Shown here: positions 12,130 through 25,053 of the stretch, in pieces | Numbering within the stretch: position 1 is the stretch's first letter | Layout of the letters: every line of letters begins with the position of its first letter | NCBI RefSeq assembly: GCF_027580225.2 | Contig: NC_073355.2 | Location: 20,023,501-20,087,500 of the forward strand | DNA: 64,000 nt | Direction of reading: 5' to 3' | From: Misgurnus anguillicaudatus | Lineage: Eukaryota; Chordata; Actinopteri; Cypriniformes; Cobitidae | The notes under the pieces: generated by a model | The model's database searches: none | Seen by the model: only the letters and a program-made list of their open reading frames with translations | Told to the model about the DNA's origin: nothing | Program-made: the position numbers and the translations under genes

Positions 12130-14852
12130 TCAGATTTTGTACAAATAGCTGGTGGTGTAATTAAAAGTAAAGTAAGACTGGTTGACCCCTTTTGATGGCC
12201 CCTGAATTATGTAATGCTGCTTGATGAGCTCACTCAGGTACTGGACAATTTTACTTTCTTCCACAGTGTAACCGAGCTGTAACAAGAAATTAGTCCTGCG
12301 TGATGTCACCGAGCCCTGGTCGGTGATGTCCATGGGAAGGTGAACGTGATGACAGAACGTGTATAGAAAGGCCTTCGCCGTAAGCTGAGTCAACATGCTC
12401 TGAACATGAAGAAAGTAGGTGCTGCCACGTTTGATCTGGGTCCTGTGGTCTGCCAAATGGCTTATTAGCGTTCCTTTGTGTGGCGGGCATCGAAGGGTCT
12501 TGCTGTCGCAGTCCAAAATGCTTATGTAACGACTGTATCGGTTCAAAGTGTGGAGTATGTTGGATCCTGCAGGCGAGGCAGCTCTAGAGAGAAAAAAACA
12601 GGAAATATTAAAGCACTGATTTAAAGCATCGTAAGCAAAATGTGGTTACAACTGCAACTATGCTGAATCAATCATTATTGATAGCGTCAGCATTTTGCAA
12701 CATACCTCTGCAATCCAATAAGTTTCCATCTCTGCAAGTCGGTAAGTTGAAATGGCGAACAGAGCCACGGCTGGACGGATTCGGCATACTTGCCGAGGTT
12801 GGGCACAAAAATAAATAAAGCATTGACCAGCTTTCGTACCGTGCCCTCATCTGTCCCCAGTATAACGAGCGTTCGGCCACTCAGAAGGCAGAAAATGGCC
12901 TGCTGAGCGAACGGATATTGCCGGATAAACCGAAGAGCGCTGTGACCAGCCTTCTTTTTCTGCTTTATTGTTAATGCACTTCCATAAGTGAATGGAGATC
13001 CTGCCCTGTCAGAACTGGTGGAGGTGCTCATGTAACTCATGTTATCGGAGACGTCTTCGATGTTAATTCTTGCCACCTCCTCTGAAAGCACACTAGTGTT
13101 AAGTTCGGAAAAAGTTAGACCCGTATTGGGGCTTGAGTTTTCAAGGATGAAGTCCATCTGTAAGGCAGGATCTCCCTGAAAAAAAGACAAAGGCTCTTGG
13201 TTCACCACCGTTTCACCACAACATTCTTGAGCAAGCTCAGGTGAAGGCTCCTCATAAATAAAACCCTCCTGTCCAATACAGCAAGCGGTGTCAATCGGGA
13301 CAAGATTTTCAGTCCCAAACACCTCAGACGGGCTTCCATGAGATGTTCTATGTGGGGAGTTGGTCACCTTTTGATTCTCAGATGAGGAAGCGATGGACAT
13401 TTTGTTTCTTTCGATAGCATCAAAGAAATTTGATTGGATGTTGGAAGGACTAACGCTTACAAAGGCCTCGATGCTCTTGTCACTACCGAAACTCCCTTTG
13501 GTTTCCGTGTCTGCCGCTTCAGACGTCTCCTGTGTGATGTCAGAGGTACTGGATTCAGGTGGGCCTTCCGCAAGTTCCACACTGGGTTTCATGTGGTCCA
13601 CATCTACGCAAGTGGTGTATGACTCAAGACTCATCGGCTCGCAAGATAAATTGAGAATGGGGACTGGAAAATTGTTCGGACTAATACTGAAATTCTTTGA
13701 GGTTTCCTCTTTCCAGTCTGCTTCAGGTTCGAAGAGAAAACTAGTAACTCTTTGTTTGGTCAGAAGAGCTCTGGTGATCTGGCTGGTATAAATAAAACAG
13801 AGATCTCCTCGGAATGACTTTTCAAGTAGGTTGAGTTGCTCAAGAGTTTGGTGAAAAAAGTTTGTTTCGCAAAGCTCTTCAAGCGTTTTCAAGCGTTTAT
13901 CAAAGCACTTGGCGGACTTTGCTTTTATAAACTGAGGTGTGTACGAGGACTTTCTATTATCGCTTTCAGTTTCATTTACAGATTTGACTGCGTTGTCAGA
14001 ATGTTTACTAGTCGGCGGAGCATCTGCAGAACTTGTGTCAGCTTGTTTGTCTGTCTCGCATTGCACAAAATCCTTATCTTTCTTTTTCCTGAAAGGATAA
14101 GATGTGATTTGTCTAAGCAGATCTTTGTGTTCATAGATAGACTTTTCAACATTAGCCAATTCATTTGCCTTCTCAATAGCTTGTGTGGAGTAACAGCCGT
14201 TGTTTATTTTCTGCAGCTCTGTCTCTTTGTGCAACACCGATCGTGTGTATTCCAAATCTTTCAGTTTCTTTTCCAGTTCATTCGCAAAAGCTGTCCTGTT
14301 TCCCGATTTGAGCATTTCCGAAGCCTTGGAGAACTCGGACGACAGTTCTTGAAACTGCTGCATGATCTTTTTCTCGTCTGCCGAAATGTAGGCCATGCAA
14401 AATGGGCGTACAAATCCACGCGCCTCCAGATCGTACAGCGTCAGATGATGTACATAGGCAAACGCTCCTTCCTTGGAATCAACCAGGACGACTTTCGAGT
14501 CCTCCACAAAATTGAGCTTCGGGTAGTTGCTACCAGGAGGATGTCCCACAAAAGAGGCCTGGTAGTCCACAGACATGATGCGAAGGGAAAAATAGTTCAG
14601 GTCAAATGTCCCACACACTTTGGGATCACTGGGAATGGTGAGTAATGGCTGTGGACCGACCTGCTCTGAAAACTCAGAGATGAGTATGAAATCTTTAGAG
14701 AATTTTGCATAGGATGTCTTCGTCCAGGGATTTGCACTGGCAGTATGGTTAAACAAAGGCACAGAAAACTCTTCGGGAAGCAACGATGGATCTGGTGATT
14801 CCCCAAAGTCATCTTCTTGGGTAAACGCCACCAAATCTGGTGAGCCGATCAT
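12130..14852 (-). CDS. smcr8: SMCR8, C9orf72-complex DENN-family subunit
   Basis: Subunit of the C9orf72-SMCR8-WDR41 complex, which acts on small GTPases in autophagy and lysosome signalling. Two coding exons on the minus strand: 14852-12706 and 12583-12130 (donor GTATG at 12705, acceptor TCTCTAG), joining in frame to 866 aa; human SMCR8 is 937. The N-terminal longin/DENN part is very well conserved (FILISEFSEQVGPQPLLTIP; SFVGHPPGSNYPKLNFVEDS). The arginine in LEARGF (about residue 145) aligns with the Arg147 'arginine finger' of human SMCR8. A variable Ser/Glu-rich middle precedes the conserved C-terminal DENN part. I choose the ATG at 14852 (MIGSPDLVAF) because it matches the vertebrate start; an in-frame GTG lies 6 nt upstream. 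Teleosts can carry two paralogues (a/b), and I cannot tell which this is. Confidence 0.95.
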
Positions 14853-15829
14853 GTTCACAGAGTATATGTGAATACATCAGCAGAAATACAGTACAGTACC
14901 TCGTGCCATGCTTAATACATCCACCGTTGAAAAAATAAAACACATATTTCATATAGAGAGGTCATTTTGAGCACGTGAACCTAAAAGCAGAAATGAAGTC
15001 TTTGCAGTAAGACTAGTTAGTCATCCACTGAGCCAAATCACGATCTGGTATACATGCGCGTGCATACGATGCTGACAGACCGGTGACGTTACCTGCCATA
15101 AATCTGACACATCTCTCAATGATCGTCGCTTTTATAAACGTTACGTTATTCGAAGATCTGCTTAATAAATCTAAGAAAAAACGCCGCCGTTATGGCACAC
15201 TCCAGCTGTTCAATAAACTGACATCCTCTAGCAGCAGCCATATTTAAACGATCACAAACATACCATGTGACGCCCCTATGAGGTACCGACGGTGTCTCAA
15301 AAGCACTGCGCTGACTTGCTAGGGTGCATGTAGGATAGCATTGCAAGCTAAAACTCAGCTCAACTGCCGCACGCGCCTTGTTGCCTATGTAGGCAGCTCA
15401 CTTGGTTTTGAGACACAGCCGTTGTGTTTGTTATGACGCGTTTATCGTTGTTCGTGAGGTAGAATGTCATGTAAATCCGTAACGTTTGACAGCTCTTGTA
15501 AAGCTTTTTAAGATGTATCTACGAATAATGTTATTGTTTTAATTATGTTTTAAAGTTTATTCATCACATTTCCTTAAAAAAAAATGCACAGCCAATCGCG
15601 TTGACGCACTGCTTTACGCTTGTTTTACGACAGTTTACGACAGGCGCCGAAATTAGAATTTTTTAACAGTTTTGCTCCATTTTGTTTCTTAGCAGCTGCC
15701 GTTTAAACTTTTTATTGACATAGAAACAAGAGTTTCGTTGATATTATTTACGTTTATAATGTTATGCTAATTTTCTTTGTTGAAATGTCCAGAGATCGTG
15801 ATGTGATCATGCATCGATAGATCACAGTA
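14853..15829. promoter_or_regulatory. Bidirectional promoter interval, smcr8 / top3a
   Basis: The 977 bp between the divergent start codons of smcr8 (-) and top3a (+). It contains no other gene. A CCAAT box (CAGCCAATCGCG) lies near 15590, with CpG-bearing stretches around 15050-15420 and 15595-15650. The same head-to-head arrangement exists in human (SMCR8/TOP3A). Core promoter positions are not resolved. Confidence 0.55.
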
Positions 15830-17249
15830 ATGAACTTTTTACACAGGTTGCTCTTCAGATTGACAGTTCGCGGTGGGTTTCGCAGGCAAATATCTGTAAG
15901 CATGATAAGACGAACTCAAATTAAGAAAGTGCTTTGCGTTGCTGAGAAAAACGATGCGGCTAAAGGTATAGCAGAGATTATGTCAAATGGCAGATCAAGA
16001 AGAGTAAGTACTGAGTGCTGTTTAAACATTATTAGGTTATTGAAGTCGTTGTCTCATTGTTGACTTTTGCTTATTTATTATTAATGTTATGATGAGCTAG
16101 TTACACGAATCTTTATTATTTATCTTTTGACCAGAGAGAAGGATATTCTGTCTACAACAAAATATACGAGTATGAATACAATCTGTTTGGCCAAGTGAGT
16201 TATGCGATTAAACATTTTAAAAAATGAAGTAAACTTGATGGTGTTCATGTGCAAATCATGGTGTTTGTTTCTTCACAGAATGTAACTGTAAGCATGACAT
16301 CAGTGTCAGGGCATCTCTTGGCTCTTGAATTCAAAGCCCCCTTTCAGAAATGGTAAGGACAAATAGATCTTTTAATTATTGAATTTAATAATCTTAAAAT
16401 GTAATCTTATCACATATGATTTACAGGCATAGTTGTAATCCAGTCCTGCTGTTTGACGCTGAGGTGGAGAAGTATTGCCCTGAGAACTTTGTACCGATCA
16501 AGGTATTTATTATTTCCATTTATTCACCTCCACATTTAAAAATGTTTTTTTGCAGTGCAGTGTGAGCTTACATTTGTTTCTTTTTCAGAGGACTTTGGAG
16601 CGAGAGGTGAAACAATGCCAAGCTTTAGTCATTTGGACTGATTGTGATAGAGAAGGAGAGAATATTGGCTTTGAGGTTATTGATGTTTGCAAAGCAGGTA
16701 AGTTTACTGCACTATTTCTGACAGTATTATATTTTTATTACATTAACATGTGATGCATTTCAATTTAGTGAGGCCAAACATTCAGGTTTTCCGCGCACGT
16801 TTCTCTGAGATCACTCCGAACTCCATAAGGAGAGCTTGTGAGACACTTACTGAACCAGATATTAATGTCAGTGACGCAGTGGATGTGAGACAAGAGCTTG
16901 ACCTACGCATCGGTTGGTATTTCATATATTTCACATTGAAACAACTACATTCTTTTCTATGTTATGTCACGTGTTCGGCTTATACACACTTTACATTATT
17001 TTTCTTCAGGGGCTTCGTTTACCAGGTTCCAGACGTTGCGATTACAGAAAATATTTCCAGAATCTCTCTCGGATCAGCTCATCAGTTATGGAAGTTGCCA
17101 GTTTCCTACTCTCGGCTTTGTTGTGGAGCGGTTTAAAGCCATTCAAGCCTTTGTCCCTGAAACCTTTTTCAGAATCAAAGGTGCACAGTTTTATTGATTA
17201 ATTTATTTTTTGCTATTGTTTTGTTGAATGTTAAATTTCACTAAATGTT

Positions 17250-17342
<93 letters not shown>

Positions 17343-20300
17343 ATTTATATATAAACCTCTAGTAACATGCAAAGAGTTCCTCTTTATTCTATGTCCTATA
17401 CTTGACTGTCTGTATGTGAAATTTTGGTCTAATAGTTGTTCATGAACCTAATGAAGAGGAATCTGTAGAATTCAGCTGGAAGAGACATCGACTTTTTAAC
17501 CACACAGCATGCCTTGTGCTGTATCAGATGTGCATGGAGGTGTGTATTTTTACTGTTTAATATAAGACATTGGGTCATTGTGGTGTTATTTTTAAAGGTG
17601 AGATTTTTTCTGTTGGTCTTTATATTCTTCAGAATCCCATAGCGAAAGTGATATCTGTGACAAGTAAACCAAAAAGCAAATGGCGACCTTTACCCCTTGA
17701 CACAGTGGTAAGTAGGCAGTGCATACACAACATTACATTAAGGACAGGATTATAAGTGTATTAACCTGATCAGCCATTACGTTATGACCATCCCCATCCT
17801 AAAGAAATTACCAGACTATTAGTGTTTCATGTCAGAATAGAAAAACTGATGATTTTTCAGATTTTAATAGTCATGGTATGGCACCTTAGAACTTCAATAC
17901 CAAAATAGGCGCGCATTGTGGGTTGTTCACGTGCCACTGTAGTCACTGAGTACGTATCAAAAGTGGTGCTTAGATGGCCAATTGACAAACCAGGTCCAGC
18001 TGTATGTCCTCTGAACTTATTGATGCCAAAGGGGAGTAGAGTATTCACAGCGACCGCAGAACCACAATGTGACACATCACTAGCAGCTACGACAGTGGTG
18101 ACTAGGGCAATGCGTCAGAGCACACTGTTCATTGCAACCTTCTGCATATGGGCCTGCGTAGCCGATGATGATCCAGCCAGGTTCCCATGATAATGCAAGA
18201 AATAGGCATAAGATCATTATGATTTGGCCATTGATAGTTGGAAATGTGATGGTCAAGCGCAGATACGCTGATAACCAATGGCACCTGGATTGAACCGTTG
18301 GACGGACAACGGCTGGGTGATGTTTTCTCAGTTGCACCATCCCTGATAGCTGTCAAGTATCTGAACAGCATTGTGGACCAAGTGCTCCCATTCGTGGCAA
18401 CTGTGTTTTTCATGCCAGTGATGTACATTAATATGGGTTAAAGCACCATGCCACACTACCAGAATCATTGTCGTGGATCAGAGACGGTTGAGATGTTAAA
18501 TTCTCTTCAAAGTATTTTGTTAAAGAATTGTGTCAGACAGCTTGAAACACAATACTGGTCATAGGGTGTATACACCTGCATTGGTAAAATGATGATGACA
18601 ATGACCCCGTTCTGAGTTTCTCAGTGATTTAAATAGTGCCCCAGTTTTAGTAGCCCTCCCATTCGAACAATCTGTTTGTACTGGGCCTGTATCTTTGCGA
18701 CCTTTAAGTTGCTACACAAAAAGACAGCCATTGCTGGTAAAACACAGTGCCTTTGTTTCTAACGCATCATACAGCTATCTTGCTATTCTCACTTAGGTCA
18801 CACGTCCCCCATCCATGCCTAGCTGTGGAAAAACACTGTCATGTGCAAGCAACAGAGAGACAACTTAATTAATTTAGACCTTAACCATAAAACACATTAA
18901 AAGTATACCATATAAAACATTTATACTAATCTGTAAGATAAAACACTCAAAATTTCTCTACCATATCATGAATGTGAATTTTTATTAATCCCTTGGCCTC
19001 CAAATTCACCTGACATGAACCAAATTGAACATTTCATTTTTGGAAAAATGGGTTTGCGCTACATGAATCGCCCTGCAATATACAGGAACTGCAGGACCTG
19101 CTGTTGACATTATGGTACCAGATACCCCAGGAAACCTATTGTCACATGTCAAATCAGTGCTTGACCTCATAGCTGCTGTTTTGCAGGCTAAAGGAGGCCC
19201 TACAAGATATTGGGCAGGTGGTCTTAATGTAATGGCTCATTGTTGTATGTTCAGACTAAATACTCATAATCTTAATTATGAGATTATAAGCATCAAAGTT
19301 TTGATTTTAATCTTTGACATGACCTTACTCAGTCAATATTAAAGAGATCAAGGTTATATTTTTATATGATTTAATGTAGAAAACTGTAAATCACAATAAA
19401 TGACTTTAGCTGGGTTTTTATAGACTGGGTTGTGATTTATTTCCTTGAGTTCCTTATAGGCAAAACCTCAAAATGAATAGTTATGTAGTGTTAGTGCTAG
19501 TTTGTAAAGTCTAAATGTGTTTTATTCAGGAACTTGAAAAACTAGCTTCAAGAAAATTAAGGATCAGTGCAAAAGACACCATGAAAATGGCAGAAAAGCT
19601 GTACACTCAAGGGTATGATATTATCTTATATCATCCACAATTCATGACAGTAAAACATTATTTGTCTCTGCATAAAACATGATGGTATGTGTGTGTTAGG
19701 TCTCTTATCCAATCAGCCTGTTTGTTTCCCTTCAGGTTTATCAGTTATCCTCGAACTGAGACCAACATGTTTCCACAGAACCTGAATCTTACTCCACTTG
19801 TTGAACAGCAGACACAAGATTATGAATGGGGAAATTTCGCTCAGCGCATTTTGGACAGCGGTGGGCCCACACCTCGAAATGGAAACAAATCAGATCAGGC
19901 CCATCCCCCCATTCACCCCACCAAATACACCAACACCTTACAGGTGAAACATGTCTCCAATGAGTAGCGGTGTAATGTGACCCAATGCTAGTTTACAGTA
20001 CTGCCTTGAATTGGATTACAACTAGCTAGTCATATTAAAGTAATGGCATTTTTTAAATTGTTTTATAGGGAAATGAGAAACGATTGTATGAGTTCATTGT
20101 GCGTCACTTCCTGGCCTGTTGCTCCAAAGATGCTCAGGGTCAAGAGGTGATTGTTGAAATTGAAATAGCGGAAGAGAGATTCTCGGCTAGTGGACTCACC
20201 ATCATTGCACGAAATTATCTGGAGGTTTATCCCTATGACAAGTGGTACAATAAGGTGACTACTGCTACTGATAATACTGACGAAAAAATTATAGCTATAC

Positions 20301-23300
20301 TTTTTGTTGATACTGCATTTACTTAACAGCTGACCTGTGTCGTTTTTTTGCAAAGGTTATTCCTTTATATACACCTGATACAACATTTCAGCCCAGCGCA
20401 ATTGAGATGGTGGAAGGACAGACGAGTCCTCCACAGCTTCTGACAGAGGCGGATTTGATATCCCTCATGGAAAAGCATGGCATTGGTATTGAAACTTTAA
20501 TGTCAAGTTTTGTATCAAGTTGTTACATCATTTCTTAAATAAGTTATGTGATGTATTTTGCAGGTACTGATGCAACACATGCTGAGCACATTGAGACCAT
20601 AAAGAGCCGCACGTATGTCGGACTGACAGCTGACCAGAGGTTCCTTCCTGGAGAGCTCGGCATGGGTCTCGTCGAAGGTAAAATAATTCATCTTTTTTTT
20701 GCAATATACATGTCAGATTGCCGGTGGACTGTGGTCTGAGCATGACAAGCTGAATATTAGTTTACTCTCAATATTTGTGGATTATTTAACTTTTAATTGT
20801 GAAATCGGGTGTCACTTTGTTTCAGGGTACAACTCTATGGGGTATGAGATGTCTAAGCCAGACTTGAGAGCAGAACTGGAGGCAGATCTTAAACTCGTCT
20901 CAGAGGGACGAAAGGACAAAGCTTCTGTCCTCAGTTATCACGTGGCAAAATACAAGGCTGTTTTTATTGAATCTGTGAGGAAGGCAAAGAAGTGAGTTAC
21001 AGGGTTTCCATGGGTCCTTAAAATCCTTGAAAGTTTGTGAATCTGGGGGGGGATTCAAGGCCCTGGGAAGTTTTTGAAAATGTACATGCATAGATACAGA
21101 TTAATGAAAGTGCTTGAATCTATTTTATGCAAGAAGTTTTCTGGAAAAAATCTATATAATTCCCTGTGTAGTGTAGGATAATATCATAAAATTCTAGACT
21201 TTTTACTGTTTACATGCTTATATCTTCTGTATGTGAATGTTGATTCATACCAAAATGCTTTTTGCATAGTTGTGTTTGACACATGAAAATGTCTCGGGTT
21301 ATGTATGTAACTGTTGTTCCCTGAGAAGGGAATGAGACGCTGCGTCTCCCTTGCTATACTTCCTGCGTCCCTGTAACGCCGATGTTGGCAATATTTCAGA
21401 TAGCGATATACTTCCTGGCTCCCGCGTCACCCTGTCTTTGTCGTTAATCCTCACCATTGGTTGAATTTAATATACACATTGAGACGCACTTACCCCTGGA
21501 GGCGTCCCTAAAGTGTCACCGCAGTGACATAGCGTGAGTTTCCTCAAAAGGAAACTGTAACAATGTATCTTAAAAGGTAAAAATGATGTAACCTTGCTCT
21601 CACTTGAAATGTGGTCCTTGAATTTGAGTGTATTGGACCTGGAAAGTCCTTGAAAGGTCCTTGAATTTGAAGTTGACTAAGGTGTGGGAAACCCGGAGTT
21701 AATATAAAATCTCACATAAGTGTGGCTTCCATGCAAACTTAAAGACCCTGTGGTCTGTGTTGGTCCTAACACCCCAGTATAGTGACGGGAACACTATACT
21801 GTCAAAAAAAGCACCGTCCTTCGGATGAGACGTTAAACCGAGGTACTGACTCTCAGTGGTCATTAAAAATCCCAGGATGTCCTTCGAAAAAGAGTAGGGG
21901 TGTGCCCCGGCATCCTGGCCAAACTTGCCCATTGGCCTACTAATCATCCCCTCATACTAATTGGCTATATCACTCGGTCTCCTCTCCACTAATAAGCTGG
22001 TGTGTGGTGGGCGTTCTGGCGCAATATGGCTGCCGTTGCATCATCCAGGTGGATGCTGCACATTGGTGGTGGTTGAGGAGATTCCCCCATTCATATGTAA
22101 AGCGATTTGAGTGCTGAGAAAAGCGCTATATAAATGTAAGGAATTTTAAAGAAAAAAAAGAAAATCAAACAAATGCAAATTAGGTGCAAATTAAGTTGTT
22201 TGAGCGAATGATGGTGGTTTTGGTAATCTAGTAATCAACATTAAATAAAACAAGGCATGCTTAGAAAATAGGGATACAGGACCGCATTTAGTTACAATTG
22301 GGCAAGTTATAAATTTACTAGCAGTGCAGCTTGTAATTGCCAAACTGAATGCTGTGGACAGAAGAAGGAATGCAGCATTTTTGATGCAGGCACTAACGAA
22401 GGGCATTGCTACTAGGGCTGCGTGATAAATCGCATTGCGAATGTCATGCGCATCTCGTCAGTAAAGTCAGTTGCAGCCCTAATTGCGATGACGGCAAGCC
22501 CCATATATGGAAAAGACAATGACAGCTGATACAGCTAGAGGATTTATCATGTGGGTTTAATGTTCGCTATGTCAGAATTTTTTTGGTTAATTTGTTTCCA
22601 TCTCCAATTATTTGCATGTACTCTTTTTCCATAAGTCAAAAAACACCTCAAGTGAGCGTAAAAACTTTTTTACGAATTAAGGGATTTTTATTAGAAATTT
22701 GAAGTTTCCATCACTCTTATGCGATATTTCAAAATGTGCGTAAAATTGAGAAACACAGCTATTATTTCATTTGGATAAAACTTTGCTTTTGTTTACCAGA
22801 GTGTACTTTGGATAGTTTAACCAACAAATTTAAATTGTTGTTTTATTGTTGGCAGATTGGATGAAGCTCTGTCCAATTACTTGGGTCCAGCTCAAGAGTT
22901 TACAGAACAAGAGCAAGACCAGCTGGAAATACCGTTACCAGTGCGAAAGTGTCCTCAGTGTAACCGTGACATGGTGTTGAAGAAAAAAAAAGACAGCACT
23001 GGGTAAGTCGGCAACACTATCAGCATCGGTATAGTTAATTAAAGTAAACGTTTTGTACTTCCTCTTTTTATCATTTTCTTTACAGAATGTTTCTTTCATG
23101 TATGGGCTATCCTGCCTGTAAAGCGGCCGTGTGGTTTCCAGATACAGTATTGGAGGTCAGCAGAGACGAAAGCGTCTGTCAAACGTGCCGTCCACATCCT
23201 GTGCATATGTAAGAGGCTCATTATAACAACAGCTTAAATAACAGGTTGTGTCGCAATGCTGATTTATGTTTAAATTCCTTCACAGGCTAAAGTTTAAATT

Positions 23301-25053
23301 CAAGAGGGGAAGTCTGCCACCCATGATGCCCCTTGAATTTGTGGGATGTATCGGAGGATGCGATGAGACTCTGAGAGAGGTCTTAAATTTAAGGTATCTC
23401 AGAGGGGGAGAAGGAGATTCGATCTCTCGAACCAACAACAACTCGACCTCCCGTCAGCCTTATGTACAGAGAACCAACTCGGCACCTCCGTCAAGATCGG
23501 AGAACGGTAGACCTCCAGCATCCAGACCCAGACCTGACACCAACAGGCCACCAGCCAGTCTGCCACCTCCGCAACCCCCAGCTTCAGCTCAGGGTGGTGC
23601 TATTGTGTGTAACTGTGGCCTGGATGCAGTTCTTCTCACCGTTCGCAAAGATGGTCCCAATCAAGGTCGACAGTTTTACAAGTGTAACACGGGGGATTGT
23701 AAGTTCTTTCTATGGGCCGATCAACCCGCCGAGCAGGGAGTGCCAGGAGGAAGCAGAGGGCCTTTAAGTCAGACTTCACAACCTCCCAGGCCCTCAGTGG
23801 GCTTTGGAAACATGCCTCAACAAAGGCAAAACAACAGAGGATCTGGAAGCAATGAAGGTGAAACTATGTGTAACTGTAATGAACCTGCTGTTACCAGGAC
23901 TGTCATGAAGGATGGTCCAAACAAAGGACGAATGTTTCACACTTGTGGAAAACCACGCGATCAGCAGTGTGGGTTCTTCCAGTGGGCGAACGAAAATGTT
24001 GCACCAGGTACACAAGCATATGACACATGAACAGCAAATATTCGTATATATTACAAACAAGGTAATTCTTATAAACTTAATATAATCACTCATCGACTAT
24101 TTAAATCAAATATAAACACTGTAGTAATTTATTGAAAACCCCGCCTACTTTGGTCTGGCCATCAGAGCACAAATCGCTTGGCTGCGTGGAACCCAGCGGC
24201 GAGCGCAGCGCACACCGCATCCTGTTTATGCGCGCCGAGCGCCTTGCGTTTTTTTGCCGCCTGCCGCGCACGCGTTTTTGAAGGAGCGCTGAGCGGAGAA
24301 GCGCCCGACGTCATTCGCGTTTTTGCATGGTCCAATCGAATGAGGGGAGAGGACGCCTTATGTTGTGGTCAGGGAAGTTTACAGCTGCTTTGAAGAACCG
24401 GACTCCACTCGCTCACTCTCTCCTGCATGTTTGTGCACCTCTCACCCTCAAACAAGGTCAGAGCAAGCGCCCTCTTTTTAAAGTTTCTGCTAATATGACA
24501 GTTAACAGCAAAAGAGCGCTCACGCTTCAATATTTGATTGACAAGACAGCTGACTCGGTGGTTGCTTAGCAATATGAAAAGCCGCGTCGCACTGCTCTTT
24601 TTTTTAAAAAGGCAGTGCGTCGCGCCTTGCGTTTGCAAGCGTTTAAAGCGCTTTTGGTGTGACTGGCCCCTAAGACATTATTTCTGTCTTTGGTTTCTAT
24701 TTCTGGTGGGTTTTGCTGTGAAGCCCAGCCCACAGAGAAATCTCAGTAGTCAAAAATATTAAACCTGTCACTAAAAATGACAAAGATGACAAAGAAACAG
24801 CATTTAGGGATTCATATAAATAGGTTATAGACCTGTACATTTTTCTGTTGGAAATGAAATGCTTTTTTGTTAATTGACCTTTTCTGTTACTGTTTCAGCC
24901 ACAGATTTTCCTGAAGGAAATAATGGTAGACATGGTGGGAACAAAAAGACCACCACAGCCTCAACCAAACCTCCTGCTGCCAAACGTCAGAGAACCTGTG
25001 GTCTCTGTCATGAACCGGGTCACACTCGGGTCACCTGTCCTCAGGGTCGGTGA
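15830..25053 (+). CDS. top3a: DNA topoisomerase III alpha
   Basis: Type IA topoisomerase of the BLM-TOP3A-RMI dissolvasome, also needed for mitochondrial DNA. Exons: 15830-16003, 16135-16194, 16279-16352, 16427-16502, 16589-16697, 16769-16912, 17010-17180, 17436-17539, 17633-17707, 19530-19612, 19736-19943, 20069-20254, 20356-20485, 20564-20677, 20826-20991, 22856-23002, 23086-23208, 23286-24007, 24899-25053; 1006 aa (human 1001). The TOPRIM acidic cluster is in [12 protein letters not shown]. The catalytic Tyr is about residue 361 in [11 protein letters not shown]4 zinc-finger cysteines lie in exons 16-18. Two GRF zinc fingers (CNCG...CKFFLW near 820; CNCN...CGFFQW near 905) and a final CCHC knuckle ([14 protein letters not shown]) follow. 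Two in-frame Mets (1 and 25) bracket a basic amphipathic leader. Intron 9 hosts a dead Tc1-like element. Confidence 0.96.
17250..17342. repeat. (CTAT)n microsatellite
   Basis: About 23 uninterrupted copies of the tetranucleotide CTAT in top3a intron 7, a likely length-polymorphic marker. Confidence 0.97.
17765..19242 (+). mobile_element. Degenerate Tc1/mariner-like transposon with dead transposase
   Basis: The ends are inverted: AGCCATTACGTTATGACCA near 17773 and its imperfect inverse GGTCTTAATGTAATGGCT near 19220. Inside, + strand frames keep Tc1-type fragments. An HTH-like GCSRATVV is near 17920. [15 protein letters not shown] stretch (the family's 'SPDLNPIEHLW' around the last catalytic acid) is near 19000. 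An AKGGPTRYW tail is near 19190. Frames are broken by stops and shifts, so no active protein is encoded. It lies in top3a intron 9. Confidence 0.75.
21001..21695 (+). mobile_element. Interspersed repeat, 'CCTTGAAAGTTTGTGAATCT' family, copy 1
   Basis: The left end is AGGGTTTCCATGGG and the right end is the inverse GGTGTGGGAAACCC. Flanks GAGTTAC and GAGTTAAT suggest a 6-8 bp target duplication. A second copy with long internal identity lies at about 37930-38640. No coding capacity. This copy begins right after the splice donor of top3a exon 15. Confidence 0.7.
21705..22145 (+). mobile_element. Non-LTR (LINE/SINE-type) retroelement 3' fragment
   Basis: A widespread fish repeat containing CGTCCTTCGGATGAGACGTT and ending in GAGAAAAGCGCTATATAAAT followed by GTAAGGAATT, the usual tail of this family. 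No ORF is retained. It lies in top3a intron 15. Confidence 0.6.
22411..22855. repeat. Remainder of top3a intron 15
   Basis: Non-coding. It begins with a MITE-like stretch whose ends ACTAGGGCTGCGTGATAAAT and TTGCAGCCCTAA form an inverted pair at about 22411-22483. The rest is AT-rich unique sequence leading to the acceptor at 22855. Confidence 0.4.
24163..24673. mobile_element. GC-rich DNA element in the last top3a intron
   Basis: About 510 bp of locally GC/CpG-rich sequence (many GCGC) in an otherwise AT-rich intron. Its ends are weakly inverted: TGGCCATCAGAGCACAAATCG versus CGCTTTTGGTGTGACTGGCC. Related 'CGCG/AAACGC' elements lie at 36264-36722 and 58800-58960. No protein is supported. Confidence 0.5.

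Noticed and set aside
13836..14645. A 269-codon plus-strand open frame
   Set aside because: It is the antisense shadow of the large smcr8 exon and has no recognisable domain.
17245..17445. Open frame with repeated YLSI
   Set aside because: Product of translating the (CTAT)n microsatellite, not a protein.
18080..18428. Minus-strand open frames in top3a intron 9
   Set aside because: They lie within the degenerate Tc1-like element and run against its coding strand.
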